The notes below the pieces were generated by a model. That model worked only from the letters and a program-made list of their open reading frames with translations, was not told the origin of the DNA and ran no database searches. This document shows positions 9,023-16,742 of a stretch of DNA of 64,000 bases, piece by piece. This DNA comes from Candidatus Krumholzibacteriota bacterium (lineage in GTDB: Bacteria > Krumholzibacteriota > Krumholzibacteriia > LZORAL124-64-63): the NCBI GenBank assembly GCA_022711765.1, contig JAKLEB010000003.1, positions 1 to 64,000 of the forward strand, read 5' to 3'. The position numbers and the translations under genes were made by a program. Within the stretch, counting starts at the first letter, position 1; each line of letters begins with the position of its first letter.

Positions 9023-9222
9023 TGTGGATAAATAGGACCGAGGCAGGACTGGTTGAAGACCAGGCGCGTACGGTATACAGAATTCGTAACGCTGCGGAAA
9101 CCGCCGATTGCCGGCTGCGGAAACCACTCAGTTAGAAACTGGATCGGCGCGATCCGGCCGGCTCCGGCTTGCAGCGACGGCGGCCAGGCGTGGGCATTCG
9201 GGGAATCCACAAGTTATCCACA
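9023..9222. other. DnaA-box cluster (possible replication origin or DnaA-controlled site)
   Basis: TGTGGATAA at 9023-9031 and TTATCCACA at 9214-9222 are both perfect 9-mer DnaA boxes, facing each other across 182 bp. A third box GAATCCACA at 9203-9211 keeps the seven-base core and lies exactly 11 bp from the second in the same orientation, one helical turn away. In a ~70% G+C sequence this 9-mer is expected far less than once per window. No replication gene is adjacent, so an origin, a titration site or a DnaA-regulated promoter are all possible. Confidence 0.5.
9091..9125 (+). repeat. Direct repeat of a 12-mer, 23-bp period
   Basis: GCTGCGGAAACC occurs at 9091-9102 and again at 9114-9125, so the start points are 23 bp apart, about two helical turns. 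Both copies lie between the two perfect DnaA boxes. Only two copies exist, so it is not an iteron array in the usual sense. Confidence 0.6.
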
Positions 9223-9289
9223 GCGCTCAGCGAGACCTCGCGAATACCGTCGGCAGTCCACGGATGGCCGGAGGAGACGCGATCCCGGG

Positions 9290-10714
9290 TCAGCTCCACT
9301 CGGCGGTCGCGACCTTGATCAGGTTGGTCGAGCTGCGGGTCGCCAGGGGGATGCCCGCCGTGATCACGAGCGGCTGGCCGGGCTGGACGTGACCGCCCTG
9401 CAAGGCGAGCCGGATCGCCTCGCGCTCGAGCGCCTCCAGGTCGTGCGCCGCAGGGACCAGCAGGGGCACCACGCCCCAGACCACCGCGAGCCGGCGCTGG
9501 GTGGCCGGCGCGGGCGTCATGGCGAGCAGCAGCGGCCGCGGCCGGCGCTTCGCCACCATCCGCGCCGTCCCGCCGTTCATCGTCAGGGTGAGGATCGCGG
9601 CCGCGCCGATGTCCTCGGCCAGCTCGACCGCCGCCTGGGCCACCGCCTCGTCATGCTCGCCGTGGGGGGCGTTCGGGAACCGGTGCAGCCACTCGCCGTG
9701 CGGGAACTCGGCCTCGACGTCGGCAGCCAGCCGCCGCATGGTCTCGACCGCGAGGACCGGGTACTGGCCGACGGCGGTCTCCTCGCTGAGCATCACCGCG
9801 TCGGTGCCGTCGAGGATGGCGTTGGCGACGTCCGTGGCCTCGGCGCGCGTGGGGCGCGGCGCCTCCACCATGGACTTGAGCATCTGCGTCGCGGTGATCA
9901 CCGGCTTGCCGGCCGCATTCGCCCGCCGGATCAGCATCTTCTGCGCCCGGGGCACCTGCTCGATGGGGATCTCCACGCCGAGGTCCCCGCGCGCGACCAT
10001 GATGCCGTCCGCGAGGACCATGATCGGATCGATGTGCGCGAGGGCCTCGTGCTTCTCGATCTTGGCGACGAGCGGGATCTCCGGCTGGCCCAGCTCCGCG
10101 CAGAGCGCGCGCACCGTCTTAAGGTCGTGCGCCGTCCGCACGAAGCTGACCGCGACCAGGTCCACACCCTGCGCCAGACCGAACGCCAGGTCCGCGCGGT
10201 CCTTCTCCGTCAGGATCGGCACGTTGAGGCTGCGGCCGGGCAGGTTGATCCCCTTGTGCGATCCGAGCGGCCCGCCGACCTCGACGCGGCACAGGATGTC
10301 GGTCTCGCCGGAGTGTTCGACGCGCAGGTGGATGGCGCCGTCCGCCACGAGGAGCAGGTCGCCGGCCTGCACGTTGTGCGGCAGATCGGGCCAAGTCAGG
10401 CCGACCGTGCGGCCGTCGCCGGGCGCGTCGCGGGACGTGAGGGTGAACTGGTCGCCCGCCTTCAGGACGACCTCCGGGGCGGCCATGCCGCCCGTCCGGA
10501 TCTTGGGCCCCGAGAGGTCCTGGAGCACGGCGACCGTGCGGCCGAGCCGTCGCGCCACGTCGCGGACGCCCGCGAGCACCGCCGCGTGGGTCTCGTGGCT
10601 GCCGTGGGAGAAATTGAGCCGGACCACGTCCACGCCCGCCGCGACGAGGCGCTCGAGCACGGCAGGGTCCCGGCTGGCGGGCCCGATGGTGGCGACGATC
10701 TTCGTGCGGATCAT
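9290..10714 (-). CDS. pyk: Pyruvate kinase
   Basis: The 474-residue enzyme converts phosphoenolpyruvate and ADP to pyruvate and ATP, the last step of glycolysis. Family motifs are in order: TKIVATIGPAS at the N-terminus, RLNFSHG, QDLSGPKIRTG, the catalytic AKIEKHEAL, MVARGDLGVEI and ITATQMLKSM. The C-terminal allosteric domain ends in STNLIKVATA. Length is normal. ATG 10714 is preceded by AGAGGGG. It is divergent from the membrane glycosyltransferase gene. Confidence 0.97.
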   Translation of the reverse strand: MIRTKIVATIGPASRDPAVLERLVAAGVDVVRLNFSHGSHETHAAVLAGVRDVARRLGRTVAVLQDLSGPKIRTGGMAAPEVVLKAGDQFTLTSRDAPGDGRTVGLTWPDLPHNVQAGDLLLVADGAIHLRVEHSGETDILCRVEVGGPLGSHKGINLPGRSLNVPILTEKDRADLAFGLAQGVDLVAVSFVRTAHDLKTVRALCAELGQPEIPLVAKIEKHEALAHIDPIMVLADGIMVARGDLGVEIPIEQVPRAQKMLIRRANAAGKPVITATQMLKSMVEAPRPTRAEATDVANAILDGTDAVMLSEETAVGQYPVLAVETMRRLAADVEAEFPHGEWLHRFPNAPHGEHDEAVAQAAVELAEDIGAAAILTLTMNGGTARMVAKRRPRPLLLAMTPAPATQRRLAVVWGVVPLLVPAAHDLEALEREAIRLALQGGHVQPGQPLVITAGIPLATRSSTNLIKVATAEWS

Positions 10715-10834
10715 GGGGCGACCCCTCTCGATTCGCTCGCGGGAGGCCTGACGAGTTGCCGGCGCGGCTCGTTTGTAGCATGCTGCGCCGGTGGACGCCA
10801 GCGCCGGTCGCGCCGCGGCCGGCGAAAGGACGCC

Positions 10835-12448
10835 GTGCCGCCGATCCGCATCCCGCGCCGGACCCTGCTGGACGGCGGGGCCGTACTGGCCGTCGCCGCG
10901 GGTGCGCGCGCCCTGTATCTCTGGCAATCGTCGCGGGGCCCGTTCTTCGGCGAACCCCTGGTCGACGCCCTCACCTATCACGACCTCGCCCGGGCCTTCG
11001 CCGAGCGCGGCGTCTTCGACGAGCACATCCTCTGGCAGGCGCCGCTGTACCCCATGCTGCTCGCCGGGCTGTACCGGCTCGTCGGCGTGTCGGTCGCGGC
11101 CGGCCGGATCGCCGGCGCGATCCTGGGCGTGGCGACCTGCGCGCTCGCCTGGCGCCTGGGCCGGCGCGTGCTCGGCGAGCGCGGCGGGCTCGCGGTCGGC
11201 CTCGTCACGGCGCTCAACGGAGTGCTGGTCTTCTTCGAGACCGAGCTGCTGTCGACCGGCCTGGAGACGTTTCTGCTCGTGGCGCTGGTCTCGCTGCTGC
11301 TCGAGGCGCGCGAGCGGCCGCGGATCGCCGCCGCGGTCGCGCTCGGGGTGGTCGCGGGCGCGGGGCTGCTGGCCCGGCCGGTGCTGCTCGCGCCCGCGCT
11401 CGCCGGTCTCGCCTGGCTCGTCTGGGGGCGCCGCCGGCGGTCCGCGATCGCCGCGATCGCCGGCGCCGCGGCAGTCCTCGTCCCGTTCGCGGCGATCTGC
11501 CACGGTCAGACCGGCCATGCCGGACTGTGGCCGCCGTCGGGCGGGGTCAATCTCTACCTCGGCAACAACCCGGGTTTCCCGGGCACCCTGACCATCCGGC
11601 CGGGTCTGGCCTGGGAGGAGCTGATCGCCCGGCCGGTGCGCGCGAGCGGGGTGAACGACCCGTGGGTGAGCGCCAAGTGGTTCGAGGATCGCGTCCGCGC
11701 GTTCGTGCTCGAGACCCCCGGGCGCTGGCTCGCCGGGCTCGGCGAGAAGACGCTGCATCTCGTGAGCGCGCGCGAACTGCCCCGCAACGTCGACCTCTAC
11801 CTCGCGCGGCCGTGGTCCTCGCTCCTGGCGTCGCTGGTCTGGCGCCAGGGACCGTTCGGATTCCCGGCCGGCGTGCTGGTGCCGCTCGCGCTGGTCGGCC
11901 TGGTCGCCGCACGCCGCCGCCTGCCGGCGATGCTCGGGCTCGCGATCGCCGCCTGGGCGGCCGCGCTCGTGGTCGTCTTCGCGGCCGCCCGCTACCGCGC
12001 GCCGCTCTGGCCGTTGCTCTCGATCGCGGCGGTGGCGGGCGTCCAGGAGCTGCTGCGGGCGCGGGGGCGGCGGCTCGCCGCGCTCTGCGGCGGACTCGCG
12101 GTGGGTCTCGCGATCGCGGTCGCGCCGGGGCCGTTCGCGCCCGAGACGGTCGACCTGACGGGCGAGCTATGGCACGGCGTGGGCTTCAACCAGCTCAGGC
12201 GGGACGAATACCCGGCGGCGGAGGAAAGTTTCCGGCGCGCGATCGAAGCGCGCGCCGACTACCCCGAGGCCTGGAACCGCCTGGGGGTGGCGCTGGCGCG
12301 GCAGGGTCGCTACGCCGAGAGCATCCCGTGCTTCGAGCGCGCGCTCGCGCTGGCGCCGACGTATCCCGATCCATCCGGCAACCTCGAGCTGGCGCGGAAG
12401 CTGGCCGCCGAGGAGGCGGCCGGCGTCAGACGTTCTCCTCGACCTTGA
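10835..12448 (+). CDS. Membrane glycosyltransferase (GT39/ArnT-like) with C-terminal TPR
   Basis: The 537-residue protein has ten or so membrane helices. It begins with a GT-C-like first loop: FFGEPLVDALTYHDLARAF carries the acidic residues expected for polyprenol-phosphate sugar donors, and the following ILWQAPLYPMLLAGLY is typical of PMT_2/ArnT-like enzymes. The last ~70 residues form two TPR units (YPAAEESFRRAIEARADYPE and a second repeat). I chose GTG 10835 with AAAGGA just upstream. Its 3' end overlaps the convergent gene by 23 bp. The acceptor is unknown; protein O-glycosylation or lipid glycosylation is plausible. Confidence 0.8.
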   Translation: MPPIRIPRRTLLDGGAVLAVAAGARALYLWQSSRGPFFGEPLVDALTYHDLARAFAERGVFDEHILWQAPLYPMLLAGLYRLVGVSVAAGRIAGAILGVATCALAWRLGRRVLGERGGLAVGLVTALNGVLVFFETELLSTGLETFLLVALVSLLLEARERPRIAAAVALGVVAGAGLLARPVLLAPALAGLAWLVWGRRRRSAIAAIAGAAAVLVPFAAICHGQTGHAGLWPPSGGVNLYLGNNPGFPGTLTIRPGLAWEELIARPVRASGVNDPWVSAKWFEDRVRAFVLETPGRWLAGLGEKTLHLVSARELPRNVDLYLARPWSSLLASLVWRQGPFGFPAGVLVPLALVGLVAARRRLPAMLGLAIAAWAAALVVVFAAARYRAPLWPLLSIAAVAGVQELLRARGRRLAALCGGLAVGLAIAVAPGPFAPETVDLTGELWHGVGFNQLRRDEYPAAEESFRRAIEARADYPEAWNRLGVALARQGRYAESIPCFERALALAPTYPDPSGNLELARKLAAEEAAGVRRSPRP

Positions 12449-12809
12449 GCGCGAGCCGCAGCTGAGGCAGCAGCGTGATGTCGAAGACGCGCTTGTGGCG
12501 TCCCTTCACGAGGCGCATCTCCTCGGTGCAGCGTCGCAGGCCCGCCAGCAGCGCCGTCACCTGGAAGCCCTGATAGCTGAACCCGAAGGTCCGCAGGTTC
12601 TGCATGGCGGCGATCATGTGCCGCTCGGCCCGATCGGTGTCCTCCGCGAGCAGACAGCGATACCCCTCGCAGGCGTCGCCAAGGCCCATCCAGAAGACCT
12701 CGTCGCGGCCCTCGGCCCCGAGCAGACCCTCGGCGGCGCGCTCGGCCGCCTTGCCGAAATCGCGGCGATTGAACGCCGTGACCATCTCGGCCAGGATGCG
12801 ATCCTGCAT
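12426..12809 (-). CDS. Small conserved helical protein (DUF309-like)
   Basis: The 127-residue protein is predicted entirely helical: FNRRDFGKAAERAAEGLL, then a WMGLGDACEGYRCLLA segment and AERHMIAAMQNLRTFG. The layout is reminiscent of DUF309 proteins, but the His and Trp of that family motif are absent, so the match is weak. ATG 12809 has AAGGGA 6 nt upstream. It lies 42 nt upstream of nothing on its own strand except the glycosyltransferase tail, which it overlaps convergently by 23 bp. It follows the def gene by 42 nt and is probably co-transcribed with it. Confidence 0.75.
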   Translation of the reverse strand: MQDRILAEMVTAFNRRDFGKAAERAAEGLLGAEGRDEVFWMGLGDACEGYRCLLAEDTDRAERHMIAAMQNLRTFGFSYQGFQVTALLAGLRRCTEEMRLVKGRHKRVFDITLLPQLRLALKVEENV

Positions 12810-12851
12810 GGACGTCCCTTCCCCGGCAACCGGCGGCGTCGCGCCGGCGGC

Positions 12852-13412
12852 TCAGTCGTCCTCGTCCGCGTCGTCCGCGTCGTCGGGAGCGGCGAGGTCG
12901 TGATAGCGCTGGATCTCCTCCTCGAATCCCAGCTTGGAGTGATCCTCGACTCGGTCCACGTACAGGATGCCGTCCAGATGGTCACACTCGTGCTGCATGA
13001 CGATCGCCGGGTAGCCCTCGAGCTCGAGATCCAGCGGCTTGCCCGCCTCGTCCAGCGCCTTGACCCGGATGTGGGCCGGGCGTTCGACGTAGCCGCGCCA
13101 GCCGGGGATGCTGAGGCACCCCTCGTACATGCCCTCGCGCCGGGTCTCGTCCAGCACCGTGATCTCCGGATTGATCAGGACCCGCAGGAGCGGTCCGCCG
13201 TCCTCACGCTGCTCTCCGCCGGCGATCACCAGGCGGACGGGCGTGTAGACCTGCGGCGCCGCCAGCCCGACCCCGTTGTACTCGAACATGGTCTCGAGCA
13301 TGTCGCGGATCAGCCGCTGGACCTCGGGGCCCGCGATCTTGGCCGGATCGATCGGCCGGCACGTCTCGCGCAACACGGGGTGGCCCATGCGGGCGACCTT
13401 GAGAATGGCCAT
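12852..13412 (-). CDS. def: Peptide deformylase
   Basis: The 186-residue enzyme removes the formyl group from nascent protein N-termini. The three PDF motifs are intact: GVGLAAPQV at residues 47-55, EGCLSIP at 97-103 with the metal-binding Cys, and HECDH at 141-145 with the two His ligands and catalytic Glu. The C-terminus ends in an acidic DDADDADEDD tail that is longer than usual. ATG 13412 is preceded by a strong AGGAGG at 7 nt. It is divergent from the Na/Pi cotransporter gene. Confidence 0.97.
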   Translation of the reverse strand: MAILKVARMGHPVLRETCRPIDPAKIAGPEVQRLIRDMLETMFEYNGVGLAAPQVYTPVRLVIAGGEQREDGGPLLRVLINPEITVLDETRREGMYEGCLSIPGWRGYVERPAHIRVKALDEAGKPLDLELEGYPAIVMQHECDHLDGILYVDRVEDHSKLGFEEEIQRYHDLAAPDDADDADEDD

Positions 13413-13622
13413 CTGCCAGCCTCCTGACACGGTCGATGGTGGGGGAACGCCGGGCGTGCCTCCACCATAACCGAAATCCCGACGGAAGCAAAAACAGGCC
13501 CACCCGGACCGGCGCCATTCGGCGATTCGACCGCGATCCCGGGCGGCGCGGCCGGCCGGGCCGGGTCGAAAAGAGCCATGGGTGGGGGAGGATTTGCCGG
13601 CTCCGGCCGGGTCGACCCGATT

Positions 13623-13651
13623 TTGACATCCCGCGCCGGATCGCCTACCGT
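13623..13651 (+). promoter_or_regulatory. Sigma-70-like promoter for the Na/Pi cotransporter operon
   Basis: A perfect -35 box TTGACA (13623-13628) is followed after 17 bp by TACCGT (13646-13651), which matches three of six -10 positions. The predicted start near 13658 would leave a 45-nt leader before ATG 13703. The -10 box is weak, so activation, for example under phosphate limitation, is possible. Confidence 0.5.
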
Positions 13652-13702
13652 GCCCGCGACTCGTCTGCCCCTGGTCCCGACGTCCTGACCGCCGGAAGTA
13701 CC

Positions 13703-14866
13703 ATGGACACGGAAATCCCGCGGAGCCATCCGACCGGCCGCGCGCTCGCGCCGGCGCTCGCCACATGCCTGCGCGCGCTGCAGGTGACGGCCCTCCTCTA
13801 CTTCTTCCTGGTCGCCATCAGCCTGCTCGGGAGCGCCTTCAAGCTCTTCGGCGACGACTTCTCGGCGACCCTGATCACCGGCACGAGCCACCCGGTCACG
13901 GGCCTGATGATCGGGCTCCTGGCGACGGCGTTGGTCCAGAGCAGCAGCTCGACGACGAGCATCGTCGTGGGCCTGGTGGCGGCCGGCGCGCTGACCGTGC
14001 GCGGGGCGGTCCCGATCATCATGGGCGCCAACCTGGGGACCACGGTCACCAACACGATCGTCGCGCTGACCTCGATCAACCGTCGCAGCGAGTTCCGGCG
14101 CGCCCTCGCCGGCGCCACGATGCACGATTTCTTCAACCTGCTGTCGATCCTGATCCTGTTCCCGCTGGAGATGGCCACCCACGCGCTGGAACGGACGGCG
14201 ACCTGGTTGAGCGGGAGGCTGGTCGGGTCGCAAGGGCTGGAGTTCGACAGCCCGGTCAAGGCAGCCTGCAAGCCGGCGGTCGACCTCGTCGAGCGCGCGC
14301 TCGGCGCCGGGCTCGGCGTGCCGGACTGGGCGGCGGGCGCGATCCTGCTGGCGCTCTCGCTCGCGCTGATCGCCCTGGCCCTCGTGGGGCTGACCCGGGT
14401 GCTCAAGCAGGCGGTGCTCAGCCGGGCCGAGGGGTCGCTCACCCGCTGGATCGGCAGCGGCGGACTCGGCGCCATGCTGGTGGGACTCCTGCTGACGGTC
14501 GCCGTGCAGAGCAGCTCGATCACCACGAGCCTGCTGGTGCCGCTGATCGGCGCCGGTCTGGTGTCGCTGGAAAGCGGCTTCGCGGTCACGCTGGGAGCCA
14601 ACCTCGGCACGACCATCACCGCTCTCATGGCCTCGCTCGCCGGCAACGGCGCCGCGGTCGCCATCGCGCTCGTGCACCTGCTGTTCAACGTGTTCGGGAT
14701 CCTGGCCATCTATCCGCTGCGGTCGGTCCGGCGCATCCCGATCGTCCTCGCCCGCAACCTCGCCTTCCGCTCGAGCCGGAACAAGATCTGGGTCGTGCTG
14801 TACATGGTCGGCGTGTTCTTCGCGCTGCCGGTGCTCTTCGTGCTGGTGGACCGCGCGGTCCATTAG
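13703..14866 (+). CDS. Na+/phosphate cotransporter (NptA/PF02690 family)
   Basis: The 387-residue membrane protein contains the duplicated Na/Pi-cotransporter unit. The signature VQSSSSTTSIVV is at residue ~78 and its internal repeat VQSSSITTSLLV at ~268, each followed by a glycine-rich GANLGTT segment. About nine membrane helices are visible. It lacks the C-terminal PhoU-like domain that many bacterial homologues have fused; instead the next gene, 19 nt downstream, encodes a separate PhoU-like protein. ATG 13703 has GGAAG upstream. Confidence 0.93.
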   Translation: MDTEIPRSHPTGRALAPALATCLRALQVTALLYFFLVAISLLGSAFKLFGDDFSATLITGTSHPVTGLMIGLLATALVQSSSSTTSIVVGLVAAGALTVRGAVPIIMGANLGTTVTNTIVALTSINRRSEFRRALAGATMHDFFNLLSILILFPLEMATHALERTATWLSGRLVGSQGLEFDSPVKAACKPAVDLVERALGAGLGVPDWAAGAILLALSLALIALALVGLTRVLKQAVLSRAEGSLTRWIGSGGLGAMLVGLLLTVAVQSSSITTSLLVPLIGAGLVSLESGFAVTLGANLGTTITALMASLAGNGAAVAIALVHLLFNVFGILAIYPLRSVRRIPIVLARNLAFRSSRNKIWVVLYMVGVFFALPVLFVLVDRAVH

Positions 14867-14885
14867 CCTTCGCGAAAGGACGCTC

Positions 14886-15563
14886 ATGGGTATCAAGTCG
14901 ATCCTGTCGTTGTTTCGCGAGGACGATTGGACGACCTCGCTCGTGGCGATGCTCGACGAGATGCTGGAGCAGTCGAGCGCCATGTTCGCCTACACGATGG
15001 ACGTGCTGTTGGCGGGCGCGCCCGACGTCGACCCGATGGGCCGCGTCTTCGCGCCCGACAAGCGGATCAACGAGCTGGTGCGCCAGATCCGCCGGCGGGT
15101 CGCCACGCGGCTGGCGGTCGGCGGCCGCCGGGGCGAGGTCCCCACGGCGTTGATCTTCATGAACGCCGTCAAGGACGCCGAGCGCATCGGCGACTATGTG
15201 AAGAACATCCACGAGGTCGGCGACCTGATGCCCGCGCGACCGGACCGGGCGCTCTACGTCCAGTGGCTCGGCCAGCGCACCGTGCTTCTCAAGGACCTGA
15301 TGCTCCGCACGCGCCAGGCATTCGCCAACAGCGACGACGCCGGCGCCGACCAGGTGATCGCCGAGACCCGCCGCCTCGGCCAGGAGTGCGAGAGCGCGAT
15401 CGCGGACATCTGCGGCAGCCAGCTCGCGACGCGCGATGCGGTGTGCCTCGTGCTGACGCTGCGCTTCTTCAAGCGGGTGTCGTCGCACCTCAGCAACATC
15501 GCGACGACGATCGTGATGCCGGTGGATCTGCTGGATTTCCACGAAGAGAGGGAATCGCGCTAG
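14886..15563 (+). CDS. PhoU-domain protein partner of the Na/Pi cotransporter
   Basis: The 225-residue helical protein has the PhoU signature MNAVKDAERIGDYVKNI, and further helices up to LTLRFFKRVSSHLSNIA. PhoU domains bind metals and gate phosphate uptake or signalling. AAAGGA precedes ATG 14886, and the gap to the cotransporter gene is 19 nt, so the pair is one operon that rebuilds the usual NptA-PhoU fusion from two proteins. The last codons and the stop lie inside the left arm of a 28-bp inverted repeat (15551-15621). Confidence 0.9.
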   Translation: MGIKSILSLFREDDWTTSLVAMLDEMLEQSSAMFAYTMDVLLAGAPDVDPMGRVFAPDKRINELVRQIRRRVATRLAVGGRRGEVPTALIFMNAVKDAERIGDYVKNIHEVGDLMPARPDRALYVQWLGQRTVLLKDLMLRTRQAFANSDDAGADQVIAETRRLGQECESAIADICGSQLATRDAVCLVLTLRFFKRVSSHLSNIATTIVMPVDLLDFHEERESR

Positions 15564-15621
15564 GTCGCGCGGGGAGTGGTCGCTTCGCTCCAACACTCCC
15601 CGCGCGACCTAGCGCGATTCC
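15551..15621 (+). repeat. Long 3'-end hairpin 1 (28-bp perfect arms)
   Basis: Arms 15551-15578 and 15594-15621 are perfect inverted copies over 28 bp, around the 15-nt loop GTCGCTTCGCTCCAA (15579-15593). The left arm contains the last four codons and the stop of the PhoU-domain gene, so the right arm is an inverted copy of a gene end. It would form a very stable RNA hairpin at the 3' end of the plus-strand transcript. It is partner to hairpin 2, which has almost the same loop read from the opposite gene. No U tract follows, so it is not a standard intrinsic terminator. Confidence 0.9.
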
Positions 15622-15718
15622 GAGGGCTGACGGCGGCGACACTTCCGGCCCGGCCTAGCGCGATTCCGAGGGCTGACGGCGGCGACACTCCCCGCCCGGC
15701 CCCTGGCGCGATTCCGAG
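15608..15718 (+). repeat. Tandem repeat, units of 46-48 bp
   Basis: Two nearly identical units begin with CCTAGCGCGATTCCGAGGGC at 15608 and 15654. A third, partial and diverged unit begins with CCTGGCGCGATTCCGAG at 15702. Each unit also carries a copy of the CACTYCC sequence that forms the 3' top of the flanking hairpins. The array fills the space between hairpins 1 and 2 and looks like repeated copying of the right half of hairpin 1. Confidence 0.85.
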
Positions 15719-15726
15719 AGCGCGGA

Positions 15727-15795
15727 GATCGCGGCGGATCCGCGCCGGGAGTGTTGGAGCGCAGCGACCACTTCCGGCGCGGATCCGCCGCGATC
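15727..15795 (-). repeat. Long 3'-end hairpin 2 (27-bp arms, conserved loop)
   Basis: Arms 15727-15753 and 15769-15795 pair over 27 bp with one G-T wobble, around a 15-nt loop (15754-15768). Read on the minus strand, in the sense of the CDF gene that ends at 15811, the loop is GTCGCTGCGCTCCAA. This differs from hairpin 1 at one base, and the stem top (A/G)AGTG...CACTCCC is also shared. The lower stem is unrelated to that of hairpin 1 but still fully paired. It starts 15 nt after the CDF stop codon. Confidence 0.9.
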
Positions 15796-15810
15796 CCCGT
15801 CGCCCTCGCC

Positions 15811-16713
15811 TCAGCCCCCGAGCGAGCAACCGTGGTCGGGGTCTGCGAGCTCGACCTGCAGGGTGGCGTGGTCGATGGCGAATTCGCGGTGCAGGCCGCC
15901 GGCCGTGTCCGCGAGGTAGCGGTCGCCCGGGTGGCCCGCCGGCATCACGAGGTGGGCCGTCAGCGCGGTCTCGGTGGTGCTCAGAGCCCAGATGTGCAGG
16001 TCGTGGACCGCGGCGACCCCGGGACGGGCGGCGAGCCAGCGCCGGACGGCGTCGGGGTCCACGCCGGCCGGCACGCCGTCGAGCGCCAGGTGCGCGCTCT
16101 CGCGCAACAGCCCCCAGGTCCCCACGAGGATCACGAGCACGATCGCGAGCGAGAGAACGGGGTCGATCCAGAACCAGCCGGTCAGTCCGATCACGAGCCC
16201 GCCCACGACGACGCCGAGCGAGACGGCGGCGTCGGCGGCCATGTGCAGGTAGGCGCCGCGCAGGTTCAGGTCGGTGTGGCGGCCGGAGCGGAAGAGCAGG
16301 GCGGTCGCGGCGTTGACGACCACGCCCACCGCGGCGACCGCGATCATCACCGAGTCGTCGATCGCGCCGGGCGCGCGCAGCCGCGCGACGGCCTCGCTCG
16401 CGATCACCCCGAGCCCGGCCAGGAGCAGGACGGCGCTCGCGAGCGACGCCAGGACCGTGGCCTTGCGGAACCCGAACGTGCGCCGCGGCGAGGGTGCGAA
16501 TCCGGCCAGCCAGCTCGCGCCCCAGGCGAGCAGCAGACCGGCGACGTCGCCCAGGTTGTGACCCGCGTCGGCCACGAGCGCGAGCGATCCCGCGACCAGA
16601 CCGCAGATCAGCTCCACCGCGACGAACGCGAGGTTGAGCGCGATGCCGAGCGCGAAGCGGCGGCTGTAATCCGGACCGCCATGATGGCGGTGGTCGTGGG
16701 CATGGCTCGACAT
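15811..16713 (-). CDS. Cation diffusion facilitator (CDF) metal exporter
   Basis: The 300-residue protein has a His-rich cytoplasmic N-terminus (SSHAHDHRHHGG), six membrane helices and a C-terminal ferredoxin-like cytoplasmic domain. Helix II carries HNLGD and helix V carries HMAAD, the paired HxxxD metal site typical of Zn/Co/Cd CDF transporters such as CzcD and ZitB. It exports divalent metal by proton antiport. The ATG at 16713 has no strong ribosome-binding site; translation may be coupled to the glycosyltransferase gene that ends 29 nt upstream. Its transcript ends in hairpin 2. Confidence 0.94.
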   Translation of the reverse strand: MSSHAHDHRHHGGPDYSRRFALGIALNLAFVAVELICGLVAGSLALVADAGHNLGDVAGLLLAWGASWLAGFAPSPRRTFGFRKATVLASLASAVLLLAGLGVIASEAVARLRAPGAIDDSVMIAVAAVGVVVNAATALLFRSGRHTDLNLRGAYLHMAADAAVSLGVVVGGLVIGLTGWFWIDPVLSLAIVLVILVGTWGLLRESAHLALDGVPAGVDPDAVRRWLAARPGVAAVHDLHIWALSTTETALTAHLVMPAGHPGDRYLADTAGGLHREFAIDHATLQVELADPDHGCSLGG

Positions 16714-16742
16714 GGCGCCAAGATACGCAGTCGCGCTGGACG

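Larger units (their letters stand above)
8931..9289. other. Intergenic region with TetR operator and DnaA-box cluster
   Basis: The 359 bp between the tetR start and the pyk stop hold no gene I can support. They contain a 14-bp palindrome next to tetR, two perfect DnaA boxes in opposite orientation, a third partial box, a 12-bp direct repeat and several short inverted repeats. Parts of the region (about 9020-9150) are clearly richer in A+T than the surroundings. Confidence 0.7.

Noticed and set aside
9690..11758. Upstream extension of pyruvate kinase past 10714
   Set aside because: The frame stays open far upstream but overlaps the divergent glycosyltransferase gene and has no family similarity. 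ATG 10714 starts exactly at the conserved N-terminus with a ribosome site.
15551..15795. Integron attC sites
   Set aside because: GTTGGAG and CTCCAAC at the loop edges recall the attC core, but they lie at the apex of the hairpins rather than at the base, lack the correct end base and spacer pattern, and no integrase or cassette array is nearby.
15551..15795. Standard intrinsic terminators
   Set aside because: The stems are far longer than usual, no U tract follows either hairpin, and the shared loop sequence is not explained by termination alone. They may still stop transcription.
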